Below, piece after piece: positions 1 to 10,541 of a stretch of 64,000 nt of DNA; positions within the stretch are counted from its first letter, which is position 1; each line of letters opens with the position of its first letter. Origin of the DNA: Macrotis lagotis (taxonomy: Eukaryota > Chordata > Mammalia > Peramelemorphia > Peramelidae); assembly GCF_037893015.1 (NCBI RefSeq), contig NC_133664.1:128074478-128138477 (forward strand). Direction: 5' to 3'. The notes below the pieces were generated by a model. That model was not told where the DNA came from. It made no database searches and saw only the letters and a program-made list of their open reading frames with translations. The position numbers were made by a program, and so were the translations under genes.

Positions 1-398
1 ATTTTTCTAACCCACAAGGACAATTCTATATTTCAACATGCCACACTGCCTATCAAACTCCCAATATTTGGATGGAGCAAATTGCAAAGATACAATTAAC
101 ATGTCCAGAAAACTCAGACCCCACAAATACTTTATGAATAATGCTTCATGGCAAAGAATCTAATGTGACATTCAGCAGAGGTGAAACCATATTTTTAAAA
201 TACCATTGGAAAAAAATTCTCCCTCATAACCTAAATCAATGAATTCAATATCTCCAAGTCAATAGTGAATGGAGTTGTTTTTGCTGCTAGGTAAATGGCA
301 AATAGGTGCATCAACATTCATCAAAATCAGAGGCAAAATGGAGTCAAGAAATTCAACATTAGCCAATTTATTTTGCAGCACTATTTTATTCTGAATGA
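1..398. other. No gene seen; AT-rich unassigned sequence
   Basis: No open frame longer than background and no recognisable repeat. The right edge runs into the first arm of an inverted duplication. Confidence 0.5.
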
Positions 399-626
399 CT
401 TTACTTCATCCTCATCAGGCAATTTCCAATGTACCCTCCAAGAAAATTCCATAACCAGCAAATAAAGGGCATTCATTGTTTTTCTCTGATGGATGTTGCT
501 TTCATAGCACAATCTTTACTCAGTGTTACTCTGGTAGGGAAAAACTGGTTCTTTTCCAGGTGTTTTATGCTTTCTTCATATTTCATCCCAAACACAAAAT
601 TATTTTACTTAGGAAAAGAACCACTG
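399..626 (-). repeat. Inverted duplication, arm 1
   Basis: The reverse complement of this segment aligns end to end with 1426-1655, with roughly 80-85% identity by eye and a few short indels. Shared landmarks include AGTAAAATAATTTT near one end and GAGTAACACTGAG and GATTGTGCTATGAAAGCAA in the middle. The arms are about 0.8 kb apart, and an L1 3' end was later inserted between them. I recognise no transposon family or conserved protein here; small ORFs in both arms do not agree in frame. It is either an old local inverted duplication or two copies of an unnamed repeat. Confidence 0.75.
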
Positions 627-859
627 TGAGTTGGAAATTTTTGACCTCTTTACTTTTGCTCACTCAATTCCTATGCCTTTAATGGCATCTTTCTCCTAAG
701 GTTATTCCCCATTGATAGTCACTCATCTACATCCTTCTAGACCCAGATGCTTCTACCATTGAGTATTCCCAGATCCTTAGGCATCATTTATAATCCCCTC
801 TTAGAACTTTTACAGAATTTGGTTTGTACCTTTGTGCTCCAGTAACAACTATTTATATT

Positions 860-1020
860 ATAACTATCCAACTATGTCTTATCTCCTTTTGTATTTGCAG
901 ATTCCCTGAGGGACGGAAGTCTATTTTATTTCATTTCCTATATCCTATCTCAAATGAGTGTTCTATATATATAATACATATATGGTACATAAAGTACATG
1001 TAGATTAATAAATCCTTTCT
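860..1020 (+). mobile_element. L2-like LINE 3' end relic
   Basis: The order is a TTTGTATTTGCAG-type stretch, then CCCTGAGGGACGGAAGTCT, then an AATAAAT end. This follows the typical L2 3' end (gene-poor CT-rich stretch, 'gagggcagggactgt' motif, 'aataaatg'). It is heavily diverged, and an AT microsatellite lies at 964-985. Confidence 0.45.
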
Positions 1021-1055
1021 ATTAATTAAGACTTATTGGGCAACAATCAGGTACA

Positions 1056-1400
1056 GGGCAACAATCAGGCACAATTTTGGGATATCTGTGATGGAGAAGG
1101 CCATCTGTATCCTGAGAAAGAATTGTGGAATTCAAACAAAGGCCAAAGACTATTACCTTTAATTTTTTTAAAAAAATGTAGTCTTATTATGTAATTCTGC
1201 TATATCTCATACTATATGTTTCTTCCTTAAAGATATAATTTCTGTCTCATCACATTCAACTTGGATCCATGCATGCATACTATGGCAATGATGTAAAGAC
1301 TAACAAACTGCCTTCTGTGGGGGGTGGGGGGAGGGAAGCAAGATTGGAGGAAAAATTGTAAAACTCAAAATAAATAAAACCTTTCTAAAATTAAAAAAAA
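1056..1400 (+). mobile_element. L1 3' end, 5'-truncated
   Basis: It matches the 3' untranslated region of the full-length L1 in this window: GTGATGGAGAA, a TTACCTTTAATTT stretch, TCTCATCACATTCAACTTGGATC, a G-rich purine tract (1317-1342) and an AAACTCAAAATAAATAAA tail with polyA. At its truncated 5' edge an 18-bp unit is tandemly duplicated (1038-1055 and 1056-1073). Confidence 0.85.
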
Positions 1401-1425
1401 ACTTACTAACATATTAAATAAACCA

Positions 1426-1655
1426 AAGTGGCTCTTTTCCCTGAGTAAAATAATTTTATGTTTGTGATAAAATATGAAGGAAGCATAGAGCATCTGGAAA
1501 AGAACCAATTTTTTTCCAACCAGAGTAACACTGAGCAAAGATTGTGCTATGAAAGCAATATCTATCAGAGGAAAAAAAACAACAAATTCCCTTTATTCAA
1601 TGGTTATGGACTTTTCTTGAAGGACAGTTTGGAATTGGATGATAAGGATGAAATT
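1426..1655 (+). repeat. Inverted duplication, arm 2
   Basis: Partner of 399-626 in opposite orientation. A 69-codon frame (1458-1667) runs through it, but the equivalent frame in the other arm is closed by stops, so there is no sign of selection for protein. It begins about 25 bp after the polyA tail of the L1 3' end. Confidence 0.75.
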
Positions 1656-2047
1656 AATAGGAATTGATAGATGAGGTAGAACCAGATCAAATGATACTCA
1701 CTCTCCTAACCCATTTGATGATAATAAGGACATAGGTTGCAACCAAGCAAAGTACTGTTAAGGATGTCCTTTCAAACCTGGAGTTGTTTCATCTATTCCT
1801 ATAAAGAGTAGTCCCTTTTAGGATATTTATTTTTGTCCAGAATTCAGATTTTAGTGAGATTATAGTAGATCCTACTCAAAACTTACAGCACTTTCCTTTA
1901 ACAAACAATGATTTAGATACTCTCAATTCTGTAAAATTTACATTCTGAAAATAAGAGAATAGGATGTGAGACCACAAGATTTTAAGACTCTTACCTGTGG
2001 GAATTGACTTCAAATCCTGCAAAATGCTATGCAAAAAAAGTGCACTT
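1656..2047. other. No gene seen; unassigned sequence
   Basis: No coding signal and no recognisable repeat up to the SINE. Confidence 0.4.
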
Positions 2048-2198
2048 GGGGCAGCTAGGTGGCACAGTGAATAGAGCACCGGCCCTGGAGTCAGGAGTAC
2101 CTGAGTTCAAATATGGCCTCAGACACTTAATAATTACCTAGCTATGTGACCTTGAGCAAGTTGCTTAACCCCACTGCAATGCAAAAACCTAAAAAAAA
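2048..2198 (+). mobile_element. Young polyA SINE (WSINE/MAR1-type head)
   Basis: tRNA-type head with A-box region CTAGGTGGCACAGTG and B-box region GAGTTCAAAT, then GACACTTAATAATTACCTAGC and a CCTAAAAAAAA tail. An imperfect duplication flanks it: AAAAAAAGTGCACTT before and AAAAAAAAGTGCCACT after. This is the same subfamily as the other young SINEs in the window. Confidence 0.9.
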
Positions 2199-2476
2199 GT
2201 GCCACTGACCCACTCAAAATCTAAAAGGGGCTGCTCTTTATGAGAACAGATAAAACAATTCCAGATCTGAAAGGACATCCTTAATACCACCTTGCCTTGG
2301 TGATCTAGTTCTATTAAGAATTAAACTAGGTGGGAACATGAACAAAAAGAGGTCATAAAACAGAAAAGAAAGGAAAGAAGAAAAAAGAAAACAAGGGTAT
2401 AAAATTTTTACATTCCCCAAGTCACGTAGACCAGTTTGACAATAACCTAAGCATCCCTGGAGTACATCCAGAATTT

Positions 2477-2493
2477 AAGAATAAAAGCAATAG
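2477..2493. repeat. Target-site duplication of full-length L1, 5' copy
   Basis: AAGAATAAAAGCAATAG lies immediately before the L1 start. The 3' partner at 9302-9318 differs at one base. Confidence 0.9.
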
Positions 2494-3277
2494 GACTTCT
2501 GGCCAAGATGGCAGAGAGAAGACAGGCAAAGTTCTAAAGTCTCCTGATCTCTTCCCCATCTATCACATGAAACAAACCTCTTAAAAGAATCCGACCCACA
2601 AAACCCAGAAAGAAAAGCCAGGAGAAAGAACATATACCTCGGGATTTGTCTCCGACAGCAGCTTTGGCCAAATTCAGGTGGGTGAGTCTGGGCTCAGAGG
2701 GAGGATCAGCCCCAGATCAGCCAGATCAACAGCTGAATTGCAACCGGCAGTCTGAGGGCCCAAGAGCTGGACCTGCTGGATCAGCGGTGGGGCTGGACAA
2801 CAGTGGCTTGGGTCCGTGGGGAAGCAGAGGCACTGGTGTTGGTGCTGTTCCCCTGGAGCTTGGGGACGGGGCTGGGGGGAGAGTTCTGGTGCAGGAGAGC
2901 TGCGGACACCATCACTGGACTCCTCTAGTCTGAAGAACTCTTGAGTCCACTGTGGCTGAAGCCTCTTCCCAAACAAACAAATGCAAACTACTTCTGCCTC
3001 AGGACCAGGTGTGTGAACAGAAGAACCAGCCCAGCTGAGGAATAATCTCAGACCAGAGTAAAGCCCACCATTGATTGAAAGCAAAAGAATTCAATAGCTC
3101 CAACCCCTCCCTTCAAGAAAAGGTAGAAGGCCTCTCAACCAAGATCACAGACACCCCAGAGAAAGCAACCAGCACCTCCTACTGGCCAGACAGAGAAACT
3201 GCACTCAGTGAGTAAAGCCTTTAGTAATCCCAAGCCCTGGTGAACCAGCCCCTCCCCCAACTCAAGGTCTTAGCAAA
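2494..3277 (+). promoter_or_regulatory. L1 5' untranslated/promoter region
   Basis: 784 bp between the L1 start and ORF1, more GC-rich than its surroundings at 2640-3010. In known L1s this region carries the internal RNA polymerase II promoter; no specific factor site is claimed here. Open frames on both strands (2646-2933 and 3084-2674) look like by-products of GC richness. Confidence 0.7.
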
Positions 3278-4356
3278 ATGAAGAAGGGTCAGCAGAAAGG
3301 TGGATCCATAGAAAAATTCCTGGAAGGGAAAGACCCTAACTCAGACAGAAGTGGAACCTCTGAGGAGAATACAATCTGGTCTCCAGCACAGAAAGACTTC
3401 CTTGAAGAAATAAGGAAGGAGCTTAAAAATTTGGGAGAGACAATTAATACCTTGCAACAAGAAAACAAAACATTAGAAAGTACAATTGGACAAACAAAAG
3501 GAGAATAAATCTCTCAGATCATCAATTGGACAATTACAAAATGAGAATAAATCTCTCAGATCCTCAAATAAGCAAATGCAAAAAGAAATTAACTCTCTCA
3601 AAACCTCAATTGGTCAAATGGAAAGCTCTTTCAAAAGTAGAATTGACCAATTGGAAAAGGAGTTGCAAAAAGTTAATGAAAAAAAACTCCTCCCCCCAAA
3701 AAAGAAGGGAGTCTACAGAAACTAATGACTCCACGAGACAGCAAGAGTCAGTTTAAAAAAATCAAAAAATAGAAAAAATAGAAGCAAATGTAAAATACCT
3801 CATCAACAAAACCACTGACCTCGAGAATAGATCGAGGAGGGGCAACCTGAAAATTATAGGACTTCCTGAAAACATTGAAGAGAAAAAAAGCCTGGACTTA
3901 ATATTACAGGATCTAGTGATGGAAAACTGCCCTGATATCATGGAATCAGAGGGCAAAGTAGTTATTGAAAGAGTACATCGATCCCCACCAGAAAAAGATC
4001 CTAAAATGAAAACACCAAGGAATGTTGTGGCCAAACTCCAGAACTATCAGTTAAAAGAGAAAATCCTGCAAGCAGCCAGAAAGAAACAATTTAAATATTA
4101 AGGAGCCACAGTAAGGATCACACAGGACCTGGCTGCATCAACATTAGGGGATCAAAGGACCTGGAATGAGATATTTTGAAGAGCAAGGGAGCTTGGAATG
4201 CAGCCAAGAATCTACTTTCCCGCAAAGCTGACCCTCATCTTCCAGGGAAAGAGATGGGCATTTAATGAAATGAAAGAATTCCAAAATTTTCTGATGAAAA
4301 TACCAGAGCTAAACAGAAAATTTGGACATCAAACAAGAGGTTCAAGAGACACATGA
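3278..4356 (+). pseudogene. L1 ORF1 (RNA-binding chaperone), broken
   Basis: ORF1p normally trimerises through a coiled coil and coats L1 RNA. The frame opens at ATG 3278 with a Lys-rich N-terminus. It changes frame near 3490 and continues as heptad-rich coiled coil with repeated KSLRSSIGQ-like units (3486-3725). It changes frame again near 3730-3780 into the RRM region, where ENRSRRGNLKIIGLPE (3823 on) is the family signature. The C-terminal domain has in-frame stops at 4099-4101 (TAA) and 4177-4179 (TGA), and homology (MQPRIYFPAKLT, FQGK) runs to a TGA at 4354-4356. All the expected domains are present in order; two frameshifts and two stops make it non-functional. Confidence 0.92.
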
Positions 4357-5147
4357 GAAAATTAAAAAGGGGGGGCAGTAAAGAGAAAAAAAATGCAATC
4401 CAGTAAGTTGAAACTGGCTATATCCCAGCATGGGGGGCGGGGGGAGAAAAGATTCTCATAAATCTTGAGAATTGTAACTCTAACAGAGAGAATATACCTA
4501 GCCAGAAATGATGGACATTCATGACCTAACCATGAGACTGCTATCTAATGGGATGTAACTGGCTTTAACCCCACTTGGGAGAAAGACTCTAATAACTCTC
4601 AGGAATTTTGACTCTATTTGATAGAAAATACTGAACTAGAAGGGACAGACACTCAGAATTTTCTATGACTTAGATAGAATGATCTAAAAAACACTACCTC
4701 CTTAAAGAGGGGGACAGGAAAGAGACGGGAGGAGGGAGGGGATTGAATGGGGTAAATCTCATTACACTAAGAGGTACAAAAAACCTATTGTAATACAGGG
4801 GAAGAAGGGAGCAGAGGAGAAACACCTGAATCTTCTTCTCATCAGACGTGGCTTAAAGTCAACCTACACATACTCAGTTAACTTATAAAACATCTAACAT
4901 TTCAAGTATTAAAAGGGGAAAAGGGGAAAAGGGGAGGGGGGACGGAGAAAGGGAAGGGGAGTGGGGGTAAAGGGAGGAATAACAAAAGGAAGGGAAGGGA
5001 AAGGGGAAAGAAAGAAGAGGAGGGTGTGATTTAGGAGGGCAAACAAACTGAAGGGGGTGGTATTCAGAAACAAAATACTGGGGAATATGGATAAGGGGGG
5101 AAGGGGGAAAAATACAAACAGAGGAAAGATAGCATGGAGGGCAATAA
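4357..5147 (+). other. Long purine-rich spacer between L1 ORF1 and ORF2
   Basis: About 0.8 kb without an L1-type ORF. The second half (4680-5130) is strongly purine-rich on this strand, with runs such as AAAAGGGGAAAAGGGG (4911-4934) and many G3-G6 blocks. It lies inside the element, between the two coding regions, so it is not a later insertion in the 3' end. The opposite-strand frame at 5161-4883 only mirrors this base bias (Pro/Ser/Phe-rich). Confidence 0.75.
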
Positions 5148-8100
5148 AGAATTAGTATCATAACCTTGAATGTGAATGGGATGAACTCTCCCTTAAAATG
5201 TAAGCAAATAGCAGAGTGGATTAAATACCAGAATCCTACAATATTCTGCTTACAAGAAACTCATTTGAAGCAGAGAGATAAATATAGAGTAAAGGTAAAA
5301 GATTGGAGCAGGATATATTATGCTTCAGCTGAAGTAAAAAAAGCAGGAGTAGCAATCCTTGTCTCAGACAAAGCAGTAGCAAAAATAGCATTAAGAGAGA
5401 TAAGGAAGGAAATTTTATTCTCCTAAAAGGTACCGTAGACAATAAAGTCATTTCAATATTGAATGTATATGCACCTAGTGGGACAGCACCCAAATTCTTA
5501 GAGGAGAAGCTGAAAGAACTACAGGAAGACATAGACAGCAAAACTCTACTAGTAGGAGACCTCAACCTCCCTCTATCAGATCTAGATAAATCGAATCATA
5601 AAGTGAGCAAGAAAGAAGTTAAGGAGGTAAATAGATTGCTAGAAAAAACAGATATGGTAGACTTATGGAGGAAGCTGAATGGGGATAGAAAGGAATATAC
5701 CTTTTTCTCTGCAGTACATGGAACTTATACAAAAATTGACCATGTACTAGGACATAAAAACCTAATAAACAACTGCAGAAAGGCAGAAATAGTGAATACA
5801 TCTTTCTCAGATCACAATGTAATAAAAGTCATATTTAATACTGGGCGAAGGAGATATAGACCCAGAACAAATTGGAAACTGAATAACCTCATTTTAAAAA
5901 ATGAGTGGACCAAAAAACAAATTATAGAAAGAATTACCCACTTTATCCTAGATAATGATAATAATGAAACAACATACCAAAACCTATGGGATTCAATCAA
6001 AGTGACTCTCAGAGGGTATATTATAGCTCTAAATGCTTACATGAATAAATTGGAGAAAGAGAAATTAATGAACTAAACATGCAACTCAAAAAATTAGAGA
6101 AAGAACAAATCAAAAATCCCTAATTAAATACCAAATTAGAAATTCTAAAAATTAAAGGAGAAATTAATAAAATTGAAAGCAAAAAAAAACTATTGAATTA
6201 ACAAATAAAACCAAAAGTTGCTATTATGAAAAAACCAATAAAATTGATAAACCTCTGGTCAATTTGATTAAAAAAAAGAAAGAAGAAAACCAAATTGCTA
6301 GTATCATAAATGAAAAAGGTGAACTCACCACCAATGAGGAGGAAATTAAAGTAATAATTCAAAATTATTTTACCCAACTCTATGCCAATAAACTTGATAA
6401 TCTAAGTGAAATGGATGAATATTTACAAAAGTATAAGTTGCCTAGGTTAAATGAAGAAGAGATTAAATACCTAAACAACCCTATCTCAGAAAAAGAAATT
6501 CAAAAAGCCATTATTGAACTCCCTAAAAAAATCTCCAGGGCCTGATGGATTTACAAGTGAATTCTACCAAACATTTAAGGAGCAATTGGTTCCAATATTA
6601 TATAAACTCTTTGGAAAAATAGGGAAAGATGGAACTCTGCCTAACTCTTTCTATGAAACCAATATGGTACTGTTACCTAAACCAGGAAGAGTTAAAACAG
6701 AGAAAGAAAATTATAGACCTATTTCCCTGATGAATATAGATGCAAAAATCCTAAATAAAATCTTAGCAAAACGATTACAACAAGTCATCACTAGGATAAT
6801 ACATTATGATCAAGTAGGATTTATTCCAGGAATGCAGGGTTGGTTCAATATTAGGAAAACTGTTAGTATACTCAATTATATCAACAACAAACCTATCAGA
6901 AACCATATGATTATATCAATAGATGCTGAAAAAGCTTTTGACAAAATACAGCATCCATTCCTATTAAAAACACTAGAAAGTGTAGGAATAAATGGACTGT
7001 TCCTTAAAATAATTTGCAGTATCTATTTGAAACCATCAGCAAGCATTATATTCAATGGAGAGAGGCTAGAGGCATTCCCAATGAGATCAGGGATGAAACA
7101 AGGGTGCCCATTATCACCACTACTATTCAATATTGTATTAGAAATGTTAGCATCAGCAATTAGAGAAGAAAAAGAAATTGAAGGAATTAGAATTGGGAAG
7201 GAAGAGACAAAACTCTCACTCTTTGCAGATGACATGGTCTACCTAGAGAATTCCAAGAAATCATCCAAAAAACTACTGGAAACAATTAGCAATTTTAGCA
7301 AAGTTGCAAGTTATAAAATAAACCCTCAAAAATCCTCAACTTTTCTATATATGTCTAGCAAGAAACAGCAGGAAGAGCTAGAAAGAGAAATCCCATTCAA
7401 AGTAACCTCAAACAATATAAAATACTTGGGAGTCTATTTGCCAAGAGAGACTCAGAATCTTTTTGAAAACAATTATAAAACACTTCTCACACAAATTAAA
7501 TCAGATTTAAATAACTGGGCAAATATCAACTGCTCATGGATAGGTAGAGTTAATATAATAAAAATGACAATTCTACCAAAACTAAACTATATTTTTAGTG
7601 CCCTACCAATCAAAATTCCAAAAAATTACTTTAATGAATAAAAAAAATTTATAAGTAAATTCATATGGAGAAATAAAAAGTCAAGAATTGCCAGGAGCTT
7701 AATGAAAAAAGTGCAAAAGAAGGTGGCTTAGCCCTACCTGATCTAAAATTATATTATAAAAGCATCAGTCATCAAAACTATTTGGTATTGACTAAGAAAT
7801 AGAATGGTGGACCAGTGGAATAGACTAGGTGTAAAAGCAGGAGATGATTATAGTAATCTGCTGTTTGATAAACCCAAAGAGTCCGGCCATTGGCATAAAA
7901 ACTCCCTCTTTGATAAAAATTGCTGGGATAATTGGAAGTTAGTATGGAAGAAACTTAGATTAGACCAACACCTCACACCCTTTACCAAGATAAGATCCAA
8001 ATGGTTACAGGACATAGACATAAAAAACAATACTATAAGCAAATTAGAAGATCAAGGACTAGTCTACCTGTCAGATCTATGGAAAGGGAATCAGTTTATG

Positions 8101-8977
8101 ACCAAGGAAGAGTTGGAGAACATCACCAAAAACCAAATAGATAATTTCCATTACGTTAAAAATTAAAAAGCTTTTGCACAGATAAAACCAATGTAACCAA
8201 GATCAAAAGAATTGTAGTAAATTGGGAAACAATCTTTACAACTAATGATTCTGACAAAGGACTCATTTCTAAAATATACAGAGAACTGAGTCATATTTTT
8301 AAAACAAAAAGCCATTCCCCAATTGATAAATGGTCAAAGGATATGCAAAGGCAATTTACAGATGAGGAGATCAAAGTAATCCATAGCCATATGAAAAAAT
8401 GCTCTAAATCATTAATTATTAAAGAAATGTAAATTAAAGCTTCTCTGATGTACCACCTCACACCTCTCAGATTGGCCAATATGACCAGAAAGGATAATGA
8501 TCATTGTTGGAAGGGCTGTGGGAAATCTGGGACACTATTACACTGTTGGTGGAGCTGTGAACTCATCCAACCCTTCTAGAGAGCTATTTTGGCCAAAGGG
8601 CAACAAAAATGTGCATACCTTTTGACCCAGCAATACCACTACTAGGTCTATACCCTGAAGAGATGATGAAAAAGGGTAAAAATATTACTCGTACAAAAAT
8701 ATTTATAGCAGCCCTGTTTGTGGCGGCAAAGAATTGGAAATCAAGTTAATGTCCTTCAATTGGGGAATGGCTTAGCAAACTGTGGTATATGTATGTCATG
8801 GAACACTATTGTTCTATTAGAAACCAGGAGGGATGGGATTTCAGGGAAGCCTGGAGGGATTTGCATGAACTGATGCTGAGTGTGATGAGCAGAACCAGAA
8901 AAACACTGTATACCCTAACAGCAACATGGGAGTTATGTTCAACCTTGAAGGACTTGCTCATTCCATCAGTGCAATAA
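5148..8977 (+). pseudogene. L1 ORF2 (endonuclease / reverse transcriptase), broken
   Basis: ORF2p nicks target DNA and reverse-transcribes L1 RNA. Homology opens at 5148 without a surviving ATG. Endonuclease: NVNGMNS, LQETHL (5166-5426), then after a frameshift VGDLNLPLSD and SFSDHNV (5459-6076). A damaged linker follows. The reverse-transcriptase core is one long open stretch at 6514-7641 (about 375 codons), with [41 protein letters not shown] and the catalytic FADDM. The C-terminal region continues in pieces (7804-8166, then 8789-8977, which ends LHELMLSVMSRTRKT...). At least six frame changes or stops lie outside the core. Confidence 0.93.
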
Positions 8978-9301
8978 TCGGGAACAATTTTGGGCTGTCT
9001 GCAAAGCAGAGTGCTATGTGTATCCAGATAAGGAGCTGTGGAGTTTGAACAAAGTTCAAGAACTATTGCCTTTAATTTAGAAAAAAAGAGATATCTTATT
9101 GTCTGATCTTGTTACCTTTTAGACTTCTCTTCTTTAAGGATATGATTTCTCTCTCATCACACCTAATTTGGATCAAGGTACAACATGGAAACAAAGTAAA
9201 GACTGACAGAGTGCTTTCCGTGGGGGCGTGGGGGGAGGGAAGTAAGATGGGGGGAAATTGCAAAACTCAAATAATATCTTTAATAAAAATAAATTAAAAA
9301 A
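8978..9301 (+). other. L1 3' UTR and A-rich tail
   Basis: Contains the conserved TCTCATCACACC block, the G-rich purine tract GTGGGGGCGTGGGGGGAGGG (9222 on), and AATAAAAATAAATTAAAAAAA. The same blocks identify the other L1 3' fragments in the window. Confidence 0.85.
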
Positions 9302-9318
9302 AAGAATTAAAGCAATAG
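9302..9318. repeat. Target-site duplication of full-length L1, 3' copy
   Basis: AAGAATTAAAGCAATAG; 16 of 17 bases match the 5' copy. Confidence 0.9.
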
Positions 9319-9468
9319 AAGGGAGAAGTGGACCCAACTGGACTTCATTCATCTCAGGTAATCTATTGTGACTGAGACCACCTACAGTGAGCCTCAACAT
9401 AATAAAAGGCACAGGAAGACATCGTTAATACCTTTCATATTGTATCATGTATTCTTCCCTTTACTTTT

Positions 9469-9622
9469 TTTTTTTTTTAGGTTTTTGCAAGGCAAACAGG
9501 GTTAAGTGGCTTGCCCAAGGCCACACAGCTAGGTAATTATTAAGTGTCTGAGGCCGGATTTGAACCCAGGTACTCCTGACTCCAAGGCCGCTGTTTTATC
9601 CACTACGCCACCTAGCCGCCCC
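9469..9622 (-). mobile_element. Young polyA SINE
   Basis: Reverse-complement copy with a poly-T start and the head ending CACCTAGCCGCC. It is flanked by a 12-bp duplication, CCCTTTACTTTT (9457-9468 and 9623-9634). Confidence 0.92.
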
Positions 9623-9668
9623 CCCTTTACTTTTGATAGCTATATCCTTACAAGCTAAGTAAATAGAC

Positions 9669-9670
<2 letters not shown>

Positions 9671-9717
<47 letters not shown>
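9671..9717. repeat. (TG)n microsatellite
   Basis: Uninterrupted TG dinucleotides, about 23 units, immediately before an old SINE. Confidence 0.97.
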
Positions 9718-9718
<1 letters not shown>

Positions 9719-9720
<2 letters not shown>

Positions 9721-9955
9721 CAGTGGTTAGATTTCAGGACTTGGAATCAAGAAGACATGAATTTGAATCTTGCCTCAGACACTAGTTGTGTGACCCTGTC
9801 AAGCCACTTAACCTATTTGCCTCAGTTTCCTCATTGTAAGATAAAGATAATAATAGAACCTTCTTCATTGGGTCATTGTGAAGATCTAATGAGTTAACAT
9901 GTAAAGTACTTTGAAAACCTTAAAGTGCTGTGTAAATGGTAGCTATTATTATTAA
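9719..9955 (+). mobile_element. CORE/MIR-type SINE
   Basis: B-box-like GAATTTGAATCTTGCC, the core stretch TGTGACC...AAGCCACTTAACC...CCTCAGTTTCCTCA, and the 3' end GTAAAGTACTTTGAAAACCTTAAAG ending in a TATTATTA run. It is an old mammalian-type SINE, much more diverged than the polyA SINEs. Confidence 0.75.
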
Positions 9956-9999
9956 CTGGCATATGTATGTTTATATATGTGTGTGTAGATCTATACATC

Positions 10000-10019
10000 G
10001 ATATATATATATATATATA
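10000..10019. repeat. (TA)n microsatellite
   Basis: TA dinucleotide run next to an ATATGTGTGTGTAG stretch. Confidence 0.85.
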
Positions 10020-10379
10020 CATTCATGTGTATATTTGTTGAATTGAATCATTTTCATCATCTTGGTTCTTGAGGTTAGGAGAGAAGCAGCTTCTTATTAG
10101 TAAATCATTTGGGGTTTTTATAAGTATTGACACTTAGTGATTCATTTGAGAAACATTTTATGACATTGATGTCAGTCCAATGGCTCTGTAGACCTTCAGT
10201 TTGGTAGTCAGTCTAATACCTCTTTTTTCTCCCATACTTTGTTTTGGAATCTCCCAAATACTGAGCTAGCTCTCACAATGTCAGTGTCAATGTCATTGTT
10301 AATGTGTACCTCCCTGGAAAGGTCCAAATTAGCACAAGTAGCAAAGAATCAATCCCTACTTTGTTGCATCTCAGCGTCA

Positions 10380-10537
10380 AAATTTTTTTTAAGGTTTTGC
10401 AAGGCAATGGGGTTAAGTGGCTTGCCCAAGGCCACACAGCTAGGTAATTATTAAATGTCTCAGGCTGGATTTGAACTCAGGTACTCCTGACTCCAGGGCC
10501 AGTGCTCTTATCCACTGCACCACCTAGCTGACCCCAC
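10380..10537 (-). mobile_element. Young polyA SINE
   Basis: Poly-T start, GGTTAAGTGGCTTGCCCAAGG core, end CACCTAGCTGACCCC. Flanked by a 13-bp duplication with one mismatch, CATCTCAGCGTCA (10367-10379) and CATCTCAGCTTCA (10538-10550). Confidence 0.93.
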
Positions 10538-10541
10538 CATC

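Larger units (their letters stand above)
2494..9301 (+). mobile_element. Full-length L1 retrotransposon (about 6.8 kb)
   Basis: It starts with GACTTCTGGCCAAGATGGC, a sequence typical of complete L1 5' ends, and finishes with a G-rich purine tract (9222-9260) and an A-rich tail. It is bracketed by 17-bp target-site duplications with one mismatch, so it is a single, complete, canonical L1 insertion. The order is 5' UTR, ORF1, a long purine-rich spacer, ORF2 and 3' UTR. Frameshifts and stops in both ORFs mean it cannot make its own proteins now. The mild decay suggests a moderately young copy. Other L1 3' ends in the window belong to the same or a closely related subfamily. Confidence 0.95.

Noticed and set aside
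2674-3084. 136-codon minus-strand frame
   Set aside because: Lies within the GC-richer 5' UTR of the L1, with low-complexity composition and no motif.
4883-5161. Pro/Ser/Phe-rich minus-strand ORF
   Set aside because: Mirror of the purine-rich L1 spacer.
9670-9897. ORF starting with a CVCVCV run
   Set aside because: Microsatellite plus CORE-SINE translation.
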